NCBI GenBank assembly: GCA_026418475.1
Contig: JAOABG010000002.1
Coordinates: forward strand, 1 to 35,508
DNA from: a bacterium
Lineage (GTDB): Bacteria > DRYD01
Reading direction: 5' to 3'
Length of the DNA stretch: 35,508 nucleotides
Below the pieces are notes generated by a model. It was given only the letters and a program-made list of their open reading frames with translations. It was not told the origin of the DNA and made no database searches. Position 1 is the stretch's first letter. The number at the start of each line of letters is the position of its first letter. The translations under genes were made by a program, and so were the position numbers. Below, piece after piece: positions 24,362-32,512 of the stretch.

Positions 24362-25585
24362 GTGAGAGTTTTCTTGATCGTTCTCGATGGTGCAGGAATA
24401 GGAGCAAGTAAAGATTGCCACAATTTTAATGATCCATCTACTGTAAATACAATATTCAATTCTCTAAAAAAATCAAAAGAAGACGGGCTAATAATCAAAC
24501 TACCTAACCTATCAAAATTGGGATTACATAAAATTTTAAAAATTAAAAACCCGCAAATTGGCTATGAGGAGTTAAAAGAAGTGGGGTTTAGCATAGATAG
24601 TCAGATAATATCATCTTACGGTATAATGGAAGAGAAATCCTTAGGTAAAGACACAATAACAGGACATTGGGAAATATCGGGACTAATCGTAGAAAAAGGG
24701 TTTGACACCTTTGAATCTTTTCCACAAGAATTAATTGAAACTTTTGAAAAACAAATAAACAGAAAAACAATAGGAAACAAAGCTGCATCGGGAACAGAAA
24801 TAATAAAAGAATTGGGTAAAGAACATATAAAAACTGGAAAACCAATAATATATACATCTGCAGATAGTGTTTTTCAAATAGCAGCCCACATCGAAGTAAT
24901 CAGTATCGATGAATTATATACCATTTGTGAAGTGGCATATAATTTGATCAATGAAAAAGGCTATAGGATAGCAAGAGTGATAGCAAGACCATTTGCAGGA
25001 GAAAATGGGAATTTTTATAGATTAAACGATAAAAGAAAGGATTTTTCAGTCCCCCCACCCTCAACAACAATATTAGACGTTCTTTATAATAGTAAATTAG
25101 AAGTTATAACGGTTGGTAAAATTTCTGACATATTTGCAAATAGATCAATAACTAAATCTTACAAAGTTTCAGGAAATGTTGATATATTCAATAAAGTAGT
25201 CGAACTATCTAAAACCAATTTTGAAGGATTAATATTTGCAAATTTAGTAGACTTTGACACAATTTACGGACATAGACAAGATTATCGAGGATGGGCCAAA
25301 TCATTGGAAGAATTTGATAAAATCGTATTTAGGCTCATAGAAAATTTGAAAAAAGATGATATTTTGATAATAACAGCAGATCATGGGAATGACCCAACCG
25401 ATCAATCAACAGACCACACAAGAGAAGACGTGCCATTAATAATAATAGGAATAAAAGAAGACAACTTTTTAGGAATAAAAAAAAGCTTCAGATATGTAAG
25501 TTTCATTATTCAGGAACTTTTCAAAGATAAACTAACGCAAAGGATACAAATAGAAGAATTTGAAGGAGAAAAAATATGGAATTAG
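24362..25585 (+). CDS. deoB: Phosphopentomutase
   Basis: DeoB interconverts ribose/deoxyribose 1- and 5-phosphates in nucleoside salvage, using two Mn ions. Motifs of the alkaline phosphatase-like superfamily are present: FLIVLDGAGIGA at the N-terminus (metal Asp), GKDTITGHWEISGL with the Thr that carries the phosphate, VDFDTIYGHRQD, and ITADHGNDPTDQSTDHTRE with metal Asp and His residues. The track's start is a TTG at 24311. I prefer GTG 24362, because translation then begins MRVFLIVLDG, the normal family N-terminus. Neither start has a clear Shine-Dalgarno, so a leaderless or weakly translated message is possible. The length of 407 residues is typical. Its end overlaps hslU by 10 bases. Confidence 0.92.
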   Translation: MRVFLIVLDGAGIGASKDCHNFNDPSTVNTIFNSLKKSKEDGLIIKLPNLSKLGLHKILKIKNPQIGYEELKEVGFSIDSQIISSYGIMEEKSLGKDTITGHWEISGLIVEKGFDTFESFPQELIETFEKQINRKTIGNKAASGTEIIKELGKEHIKTGKPIIYTSADSVFQIAAHIEVISIDELYTICEVAYNLINEKGYRIARVIARPFAGENGNFYRLNDKRKDFSVPPPSTTILDVLYNSKLEVITVGKISDIFANRSITKSYKVSGNVDIFNKVVELSKTNFEGLIFANLVDFDTIYGHRQDYRGWAKSLEEFDKIVFRLIENLKKDDILIITADHGNDPTDQSTDHTREDVPLIIIGIKEDNFLGIKKSFRYVSFIIQELFKDKLTQRIQIEEFEGEKIWN

Positions 25586-26985
25586 AATATTGCATGTCAA
25601 GCTTATCTCCCAATAGGATAGTAGAGCTGCTTGATAAATACATCATAGGCCAGGAAGAAGCCAAAAAATCCATTGCTATAGCCATAAGAAATAGATACAG
25701 AAGGATGAAAATAAAAGAAGAATACAGAGACGAAGTAATACCCAAGAACATTCTGATGATAGGTCCAACAGGAGTGGGAAAAACTGAAATAGCAAGAAGA
25801 GTAGCCAAGATCATAGGAGCACCATTTGTAAAAGTAGAGGCAACAAAATACACAGAAGTGGGATATGTTGGAAGAGATGTTGAAAGCATGATAAGAGATC
25901 TAATAGAGGTATCCTTCAGAAATGTTCAGGCTGAAAAAATAAAAAATGTTGAAAAAAAAGCACACGAAGAAGCAATAAAAAGGATAACAGAAATAATTAA
26001 ACCATATCCAAATACAAACAGCCCAAATAATCCGTTATTCTCCATATTCAATATCCCTCAAAACACAAATATTCCGGAAGAAGTAAAAAAAGATATAGAC
26101 AATCAAAGGTTAGAAATTTTTGATAAAATAAAGCAGGGGCTACTTGATGATGAATATGTGGAAATAGATGTAGAATCAAAACCTGTAGTGGAAACTTATT
26201 TTATCCCCGGAACAAATATAACATTTGATCAGTATGGGATAGATATGAACGAGTTATTTTCCTCACTGTATCCCAAAAAAATGAAGAAAAAGAAAGTAAA
26301 AATGAAAGAAGCCATAGAAATTCTGAAAATAGAGGAAGCCAAAAAGTTGGTGGATTACGAAGAAGCCAAAAAAGAAGCAATATGGAGAGCAGAAAATTTA
26401 GGAATAATTTTTATTGATGAAATAGATAAAATAGCATCTAAAGGAGAAAATAGAGGTCCAGATGTATCAAGAGAAGGTGTCCAAAGAGATCTCTTACCAA
26501 TAATAGAAGGAACAGTAGTAATGACAAAATATGGAGCTGTGAAAACAGATCACATTCTATTCATAGCTGCAGGTGCATTCCACATATCAAAACCAACAGA
26601 TTTAATCCCTGAACTACAAGGAAGGTTCCCCATAAGAGTGAAACTAAAAAACCTTAACAAAGAAGATTTTTACAAAATACTCAAACATTCAGAAAACAGC
26701 TTAGTAAAACAATATAAATTACTCTTAGAAGTAGAAGACATATTCTTAGATTTCAACGATGATTCAATATTAGCAATATCAGAAATAGCAGAAAACTTAA
26801 ATAATTCCACTGAAAACATAGGTGCAAGAAGACTACATGCAATCATAGAAAAAGTTCTAGAAGAGCCTTCCTATGACATAGAAAAGTACAAAAATAAAAA
26901 AATAATTATAGATAGAAACTTCGTATTTGAAAAATTGAAAGATGTAATAGAAATAGAGGATAAAAGTAGCATTTATATAATATGA
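25576..26985 (+). CDS. hslU: ATP-dependent protease ATPase subunit HslU
   Basis: HslU is the AAA+ unfoldase that feeds substrates to the HslV peptidase. The 469-residue protein starts with the family block VELLDKYIIGQEEAKKSIAIAIRNRYRR, then Walker A GPTGVGKT (63-70), PFVKVEATKYTEVGYVGRDVESMIRDL, an I-domain of moderate length, Walker B IIFIDEIDKIA, GVQRDLLPIIEG, LQGRFPIRVKL and a hydrophobic C-terminus (SSIYII) of the kind that docks into HslV. ATG 25576 has GAAGGAG seven bases upstream; ATG 25594 would match shorter homologues but has no ribosome site. hslV, usually just upstream, is not in the window; deoB occupies that place. ClpX is excluded by the I-domain and block order. Confidence 0.95.
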   Translation: MELEYCMSSLSPNRIVELLDKYIIGQEEAKKSIAIAIRNRYRRMKIKEEYRDEVIPKNILMIGPTGVGKTEIARRVAKIIGAPFVKVEATKYTEVGYVGRDVESMIRDLIEVSFRNVQAEKIKNVEKKAHEEAIKRITEIIKPYPNTNSPNNPLFSIFNIPQNTNIPEEVKKDIDNQRLEIFDKIKQGLLDDEYVEIDVESKPVVETYFIPGTNITFDQYGIDMNELFSSLYPKKMKKKKVKMKEAIEILKIEEAKKLVDYEEAKKEAIWRAENLGIIFIDEIDKIASKGENRGPDVSREGVQRDLLPIIEGTVVMTKYGAVKTDHILFIAAGAFHISKPTDLIPELQGRFPIRVKLKNLNKEDFYKILKHSENSLVKQYKLLLEVEDIFLDFNDDSILAISEIAENLNNSTENIGARRLHAIIEKVLEEPSYDIEKYKNKKIIIDRNFVFEKLKDVIEIEDKSSIYII

Positions 26986-26998
26986 TAAAAGTGGATAT

Positions 26999-28525
26999 AT
27001 GATTGAAATTTCAAATAAAAAGGCTATAGTATTTGATACCAGTGTTAAACACAGCAACAAATGTAAATGTAAAGTTTGTAGGACATATAGAACTCTTCCC
27101 AAAGCTAAGTTTTTGTTACCAGTGGACATTAAAAAGTATTTTCCTATTCTTATAATAAACCCCTTTATTTCTTTCATTTTCATCAGTAAATTATTTGATG
27201 TTATAAACTCAAAATACTTGGATGTATCATTTGATACATCAAAAATAATAATTGATAATCAGATTATGGAATTATTAAGTTCCAATTTCTCCAATAATTT
27301 CATAAATTGTATCAATTTTATTATAAACAAAGATATTTTCAATACAGTTGGATTCTTTGAAGAAAGCTTGGATAAATTTAACGATTTTGAAATGTTTTAT
27401 CTATCGGGTTTAATAAATTTTTATCTTCAGAATCTTGACAAATCTTTTGATAGTTTATCAAGTGCATTTGAAACCCTCTTTAATAAATCCTTAGAAGAAC
27501 CACTAAGCAATCTAGAGATTGAAGATGTACATTTGTTCTTCTTATTCGATTTGATGGTTGTTTCTTTATATTCCAAAAAATATGACGTCTTTGCAAAAAT
27601 CCTTGAATATCTAATTACATTGAACAATGATTTCAGTTTATATTCTTTCATGTTATATATTTTTATGTTTTTCTATATTTACGATAGCTATGTTTTATTA
27701 GAAAATATAACAGTAATAAAAGAAAATATAGATTTTATTAATAAATCAATAGATGATTTTTGGAATCCCAATGTAATAAAAGCTTACATACTATATATCA
27801 TGTTAAGCATCTCGATTTACAGACCCGAAGTTTATAATATCTTAAAAAATGAGTTAAATACTATCGTTCAAAATATTAATCCAAATACATCCAATATTGA
27901 AGATCATATAAACATAATAAAAAACTGTGTAGAATTAGATAAAGATAACATTTTATACAAGATAGCTCTACATAGTATTGATAAGAACCTATATAAAGAT
28001 TTCATTTCTTCATTGGAATTTTTACCATTGAACAAGACAATCTCAAATTTTGTGGATTATGTAAAATTTTCGGATATAGTAGTTTCTAAATTAATTCTTC
28101 AAGATATAGGATTTAATATTAATTTTGTTAAGTTAAGAGAATTAGTGGAATCCGAACCTAATAATCCTTTCTTTTGGTTTATAAACGGCCTATATAATTT
28201 TGTAAATACGGATTTTGATGTGGCAAATAATTATTTTAGAGGTGCAGTGGCCACGGATAATTCATTCACTGAGGCAAGAATATTCTTTGCAACAACCTCA
28301 TTTTTAACAGGCGACATAGAAAAATCTTTCAAAATTCTAGAGAACTCATTAAATACATACACGGGCTACTTGTTAGATATAATATTAATTAATATGTCAG
28401 TTATATATAAAATAACGAATAGAGAAGAGTTTATTCAAAACGTATACAATGAGTTATCAAATTTAGAGAGTGTTGAAATATTACAAAATATTCTCAAGGA
28501 GGTAGAAAATGAGAAACTGGACTGA
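26999..28525 (+). CDS. Unrecognised protein with N-terminal Cys motif and TPR-like helices
   Basis: I do not recognise this 508-residue protein as a family. Residues 18-27 read H-S-N-K-C-K-C-K-V-C, a His-x3-Cys-x-Cys-x2-Cys cluster that could bind zinc or iron. The rest is almost wholly helical, with TPR-like pairs, clearest near the C-terminus (NPFFWFINGLYNFVNTDFDVANNYFRGAVATDNSFTEARIFFATTSFLTGDIEKSFKIL, about residues 385-460). There is no signal peptide; a hydrophobic stretch near residues 45-60 (YFPILIINPFISFIFISKLF) might be buried or membrane-associated. It follows hslU by 13 bases and overlaps kamA by 17 bases. AAAAGTGG precedes the ATG. It is probably a protein-binding scaffold, but its partner is unknown. 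Confidence 0.8.
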   Translation: MIEISNKKAIVFDTSVKHSNKCKCKVCRTYRTLPKAKFLLPVDIKKYFPILIINPFISFIFISKLFDVINSKYLDVSFDTSKIIIDNQIMELLSSNFSNNFINCINFIINKDIFNTVGFFEESLDKFNDFEMFYLSGLINFYLQNLDKSFDSLSSAFETLFNKSLEEPLSNLEIEDVHLFFLFDLMVVSLYSKKYDVFAKILEYLITLNNDFSLYSFMLYIFMFFYIYDSYVLLENITVIKENIDFINKSIDDFWNPNVIKAYILYIMLSISIYRPEVYNILKNELNTIVQNINPNTSNIEDHINIIKNCVELDKDNILYKIALHSIDKNLYKDFISSLEFLPLNKTISNFVDYVKFSDIVVSKLILQDIGFNINFVKLRELVESEPNNPFFWFINGLYNFVNTDFDVANNYFRGAVATDNSFTEARIFFATTSFLTGDIEKSFKILENSLNTYTGYLLDIILINMSVIYKITNREEFIQNVYNELSNLESVEILQNILKEVENEKLD

Positions 28526-29825
28526 GATAGAAATGTGGAAAGATGTAACACAGGAACAGTTTGAAGATTTTCATTGGCAAACACAAAATAGAATCACCAA
28601 CCTTGAGAAATTAAAAAAAGTTATCAATTTGACAGAAAGCGAAGAAAAAGCCATTAAAGAAGGAGTTGGTGAAATATTCACATTGGGAATAACACCATAT
28701 TATGCTTTATTAATGGATCCTGACGATCCAAATGACCCCATAAGATTGCAAGCTGTACCATCATATCACGAATTAGAGGAGAGCACATTTGATCTAGAAG
28801 ATCCACTGGCTGAAGATGTGGATATGCCAGTTCCTGGAGTAGTTCATAGATATCCTGATAGAGTTTTATTCTTAGTTACAGACAGATGTTCTGTATATTG
28901 TAGGCATTGTACAAGAAGCAGGATGGTCAGTTACAGGCCGACCCCTTGGAGCCAAATTGAAATGGGAATAGAATACATAAGGAAAACGAAAGAAATAAGA
29001 GACATAGTGGTATCTGGTGGCGATTCCCTTTCTTTAAGTGATGAAAAAATAGAAAAAGTACTACAAGGTTTGAGAAGTATACCTCATGTTGAAATAATAA
29101 GATTAGGTTCAAGAATGCCTGTAACCAATCCAATGAGAATAACAGAAAAACTGATTTCAATAATAAAAAAGTACCATCCCGTGTTTTTAAACACCCACTT
29201 CAATCATCCCAAAGAGATAACTAAATATTCAGAAAGAGCTCTAAACATGTTGGCTGATGCGGGTGTAGTTCTTGGTAATCAGACAGTGTTGTTGAGAGGA
29301 GTAAATGACTGCCCATTTACAATGAAAAAACTTTTTCAATTGTTATTAAAGAACAGGTGTAGACCATACTACATTTATCAATGTGATTTAACAGAAGGGT
29401 TAGAACATTTCAGAACAAGAGTAGCCAAAGGAATAGAAATAATGGAATTCCTCAGAGGACATACTTCGGGATTAGCAAATCCATACTTTGTTGTTGATGC
29501 TCCCGGAGGTGGAGGTAAAATACCAGTAATGCCAAACTATTTAATTTCAATGTCTTCCGACAGGGTAATTTTGAGGAATTATGAAGGAAAAATATTTATG
29601 TATCCCGAACCAAAGCACGCTGACTCTCCTCATAATCCAGATACATGTATATATTGCCAAGAAATGAAAGATCAACTAGATGGGGTAGCAAAACTTCTAT
29701 GGGAAGGTAACAGGTCAAAAGTTAATTTAGATCCCGAAAATAAAAGAGATATAAGAAGAAAAACTAAGCAAATAATAAAGGAAGAATTAACAGAATTAAT
29801 GAAACAGAGAACAAGTTGTTCATAG
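28509..29825 (+). CDS. kamA: L-lysine 2,3-aminomutase
   Basis: This radical SAM, PLP-dependent enzyme converts L-lysine to beta-lysine. The [4Fe-4S]-binding motif is C127-SVY-C131-RH-C134, the SAM-binding GGD motif lies in VVSGGDSLSLSDEKI, substrate-contact Asp residues are in YQCDLTEG and VVDAPGGGGKIP, and the PLP Lys is in the latter. Cysteines in NDCP and the C-terminal TCIYC fit the zinc site. At 438 residues it is the full KamA type rather than the shorter EpmB (about 340) that modifies elongation factor P. Beta-lysine may enter lysine fermentation or become the osmolyte N-acetyl-beta-lysine; neither kamD/E nor an ablB acetyltransferase is nearby. A strong AAGGAGGT site precedes ATG 28509 inside the preceding gene. 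Confidence 0.95.
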   Translation: MRNWTEIEMWKDVTQEQFEDFHWQTQNRITNLEKLKKVINLTESEEKAIKEGVGEIFTLGITPYYALLMDPDDPNDPIRLQAVPSYHELEESTFDLEDPLAEDVDMPVPGVVHRYPDRVLFLVTDRCSVYCRHCTRSRMVSYRPTPWSQIEMGIEYIRKTKEIRDIVVSGGDSLSLSDEKIEKVLQGLRSIPHVEIIRLGSRMPVTNPMRITEKLISIIKKYHPVFLNTHFNHPKEITKYSERALNMLADAGVVLGNQTVLLRGVNDCPFTMKKLFQLLLKNRCRPYYIYQCDLTEGLEHFRTRVAKGIEIMEFLRGHTSGLANPYFVVDAPGGGGKIPVMPNYLISMSSDRVILRNYEGKIFMYPEPKHADSPHNPDTCIYCQEMKDQLDGVAKLLWEGNRSKVNLDPENKRDIRRKTKQIIKEELTELMKQRTSCS

Positions 29826-29839
29826 AGAGAGGGACAAAA

Positions 29840-29995
29840 ATGAGTAAAGAGAAAATAGGAAAATCTCTTATATTGGCAGGGTTTATAATAATCGTAATAG
29901 GAACAGTAATATACTTATTCCAAGAAGAAGAAGAGGTAAAAAATATCAAAGACCTAATAAAAGAAGCTGACAAAATTATAAAAGAAAACAGATAA
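29840..29995 (+). CDS. Small single-pass membrane protein, 51 residues
   Basis: This gene is too short for the ORF track. The product has a basic N-terminus (MSKEKIGKS), one hydrophobic helix (LILAGFIIIVIGTVIYLF, about residues 10-27) and a charged, helical tail (EEEEVKNIKDLIKEADKIIKEN). The positive-inside pattern puts the tail outside the cytoplasm if the N-terminus is inside. GAGAGGG lies at good spacing before ATG 29840. The TAA at 29993-29995 abuts the ATG of the O-antigen ligase-like gene, and it starts 14 bases after kamA. Tight packing and a ribosome site support a real gene. The family is not recognised; it may serve the polysaccharide ligase next door. Confidence 0.78.
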   Translation: MSKEKIGKSLILAGFIIIVIGTVIYLFQEEEEVKNIKDLIKEADKIIKENR

Positions 29996-32512
29996 ATGAA
30001 TTATTTCCCTTTAGCCGTTTTACTTACTATAGGGGTAGTTTTTTGGTTTTTAGACAGTGTCTGGAATTTATTTGGTAAACAATTTTTAAGCAACTTTTTT
30101 TTTGCTGGTGGCTTGCATCCAGGAGAACAATACATTTATATAATCGTCTTATCGTTCACAAATCTCATAGCAATATTTTTAAGTTTTTTAAGAAAGGATA
30201 TTTGGAAAAATGGATTCTATTTCAGTAAAGGGTTATTTTTTTACTTTTTATTTATTGTAATTATTTCAATATCCACTCTGTTTTTCTCAGTAGACAAGTT
30301 TGAAAGTTACAGAGAATTCTGGATCTACCTTTTAATGTTCAGCTTATCAATTTATATTTATAATTTTGTTTTTAATCAGAAAGATAAAGAGGAGTTTCTT
30401 TATAATTATTGCTTAATACTTTTAACCATCTTTATAGTTAGTATTTTAATAGCCGTTATAGTAAATTTAGGATTACCAACAGGTTCACCATGGATGTCAT
30501 TATTTTATCAAAAAAATGCCTATGGAGGGTTTATCCTTTTATTTTTACCCTTAACTTTTTCGCTTTTCCTTTTCTCAATGGTATACAAAGAATATTATAA
30601 ATCCATCATATTTTTTACCGCCTTTATATTTGGGATATTTACTCTTATTTTCAGTGGCTCCAAAGCTTCATTTTTATCATTTTTAATCTGTTTACCTTTG
30701 TATTTCGCTTTTCTTAAGATTTTTAAATTGATAAATCTGTTAAATATTATTGATAAAAAAATGAAGAGATTATTTATTATTGCAGCATCTTTTTCTGTTG
30801 TTTTACTATTTTTACAACTTGTTTTAGATTCTAAATTCACATTCGCCTTAATAAATTCTTTAAAAGCTTTAATTTTTGGTTTAACCAATACAGTTGTGGC
30901 AAGAGTTGATTTTTGGGAATCAAGCTTAAAAATAGCACAAGATTTCCTATTCGGTTGTGGATTATATAACTTCTCTAAGGTTTATCCCCTATACCAAGCA
31001 TCTTTTTATTTTTATTCTAAGGATCCACATAATTACTATTTAAAACTCATTTCAGAAATTGGATACATAGGGTTCATCTTTTTTATAACAATGATAATAT
31101 ATTTCATTTACAAATCCTCCATAATTTATAGTAAAGTATATTCTCTTTTGGTAAGCCAATATAGCCAACAAAAAAACATTTTTAGTTTAGATCAAGCAGA
31201 TAATAACTTATCAAAATTAGGAATATATATTCTATCTTCAGGAATAAGTATTGGTTTAATTCAAAGTCTATTACATATTGCATTTGATGTTGATTTCAAG
31301 TTTGCTTATATTCTAATCATATTTACAACAATTTTTTTTGTAAATATGGCAATTGTAGATTCTTTTGAAAGCAATCCAGCTGATAATAATAAAAATTTGA
31401 AATTCTTCTATTTAAAGCTCCTGTGGGCTATAATATTTATACCACTCTCATTGTTAGGCTTACATTACGGTATAAAGGAATATATTGCATACAAAATTGA
31501 TAGAGAAGTAGAAAAAACAGGAGATTATAAACAATACATAAGAGTAATAAACAATTCTTTATCCTCTTCTTCAAAATATGTGACGCTTGCAGAATTATAC
31601 AGAGTTAGTTACAATTTCGAAGAAGCTATAAAATATAATAAAAAAGCAATAGAACTATGTAAATACAATATAAATGCTTATTTATCTTTATCTTTTTTGT
31701 ATAATGACAAAATAGAATCTCTTCTTTCAATTTATACACAAGATACGATAATAAAAGATAAAATAAACAGAAATATTTCATTATTATCACAAGATCTCAA
31801 AAAAACAGTATTGGAATCTTTTAAATATGATAATAAAAATTATCCGGATTTTTATCTACTCCTTGCTCAGAGTTATGAATACAGAAATACCAAAAATTAC
31901 AAAAATCTATACAAAAATATCTTCAAAGTGGTTTACCCACCTTCAGAATACGTCAACCTAATGGATATAAGATACACAACATTTGGTGATATTATTTCAC
32001 AAGCATACATCAAATACTTAATAGATGATTTCATTAGATGTCAAAAAGATAATGGGATTGAATACTGTGAAAAGGTAACAGAATACCTGTATGAACCACT
32101 AATTAAGTATAATATTAGAACAAATATAGAAGACTTTTATTTATTAGGTGCCATATCTTTCTACGTAACAGCAAAAAAACTATACAACATTGACTATCAT
32201 AAATCAATAGAAAGTTTCAAAAAAGCCAAAGAAGTATTAGAAAAAATATATACTCAAGATTTTGTTAACCTATATTATTATACAGCCTGTTATATGTATT
32301 TAGGAAATTATACAACATCCTTAGAATTATCTAAAATAATTTTTTCTTTTCCAATGGTTGAAAAACTTTCAAAGGAACAAAAAGAAAAACTCAAATTAGC
32401 TAAAATAAATAACTACGCAATCCTTTCTCACATATATAGTAAGCAAAACTATAAAAAATTAGCAGAAGAGTATGCAAAATTATACATCAAATACTCAGAA
32501 ACAAAAAAATAA
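29996..32512 (+). CDS. O-antigen ligase/polymerase-like membrane protein with C-terminal TPR-like region
   Basis: The first roughly 500 of 838 residues contain about twelve membrane helices. Between them lies a Wzy_C/WaaL-type segment: SLFYQKNAYGGFILLFLPL, LIFSGSKASFLSFLI, ARVDFWESSLKIAQDFLFGCGLYNF and the hallmark KDPHNYYLKLISEIGYIGFIFF, where the H-N-x-x-(L/Y) region holds the loop essential in the family. Residues from about 515 on are soluble and helical, with TPR-like pairs (KYVTLAELYRVSYNFEEAIKYNKKAIELCKYNINAYLSLSFLY). Such proteins join O-antigen or other glycan to a carrier on the periplasmic side; ligase and polymerase cannot be told apart by sequence. The TPR tail would lie in the periplasm. 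tgt overlaps its end by 41 bases. Confidence 0.83.
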   Translation: MNYFPLAVLLTIGVVFWFLDSVWNLFGKQFLSNFFFAGGLHPGEQYIYIIVLSFTNLIAIFLSFLRKDIWKNGFYFSKGLFFYFLFIVIISISTLFFSVDKFESYREFWIYLLMFSLSIYIYNFVFNQKDKEEFLYNYCLILLTIFIVSILIAVIVNLGLPTGSPWMSLFYQKNAYGGFILLFLPLTFSLFLFSMVYKEYYKSIIFFTAFIFGIFTLIFSGSKASFLSFLICLPLYFAFLKIFKLINLLNIIDKKMKRLFIIAASFSVVLLFLQLVLDSKFTFALINSLKALIFGLTNTVVARVDFWESSLKIAQDFLFGCGLYNFSKVYPLYQASFYFYSKDPHNYYLKLISEIGYIGFIFFITMIIYFIYKSSIIYSKVYSLLVSQYSQQKNIFSLDQADNNLSKLGIYILSSGISIGLIQSLLHIAFDVDFKFAYILIIFTTIFFVNMAIVDSFESNPADNNKNLKFFYLKLLWAIIFIPLSLLGLHYGIKEYIAYKIDREVEKTGDYKQYIRVINNSLSSSSKYVTLAELYRVSYNFEEAIKYNKKAIELCKYNINAYLSLSFLYNDKIESLLSIYTQDTIIKDKINRNISLLSQDLKKTVLESFKYDNKNYPDFYLLLAQSYEYRNTKNYKNLYKNIFKVVYPPSEYVNLMDIRYTTFGDIISQAYIKYLIDDFIRCQKDNGIEYCEKVTEYLYEPLIKYNIRTNIEDFYLLGAISFYVTAKKLYNIDYHKSIESFKKAKEVLEKIYTQDFVNLYYYTACYMYLGNYTTSLELSKIIFSFPMVEKLSKEQKEKLKLAKINNYAILSHIYSKQNYKKLAEEYAKLYIKYSETKK

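Noticed and set aside
25521-25889. 122-residue minus-strand ORF
   Set aside because: It overlaps the conserved start and Walker A region of hslU and has no family features.
26857-27183. 108-residue minus-strand ORF
   Set aside because: It spans the end of hslU and the start of the next plus-strand gene and looks like reverse translation of Lys/Ile-rich codons.
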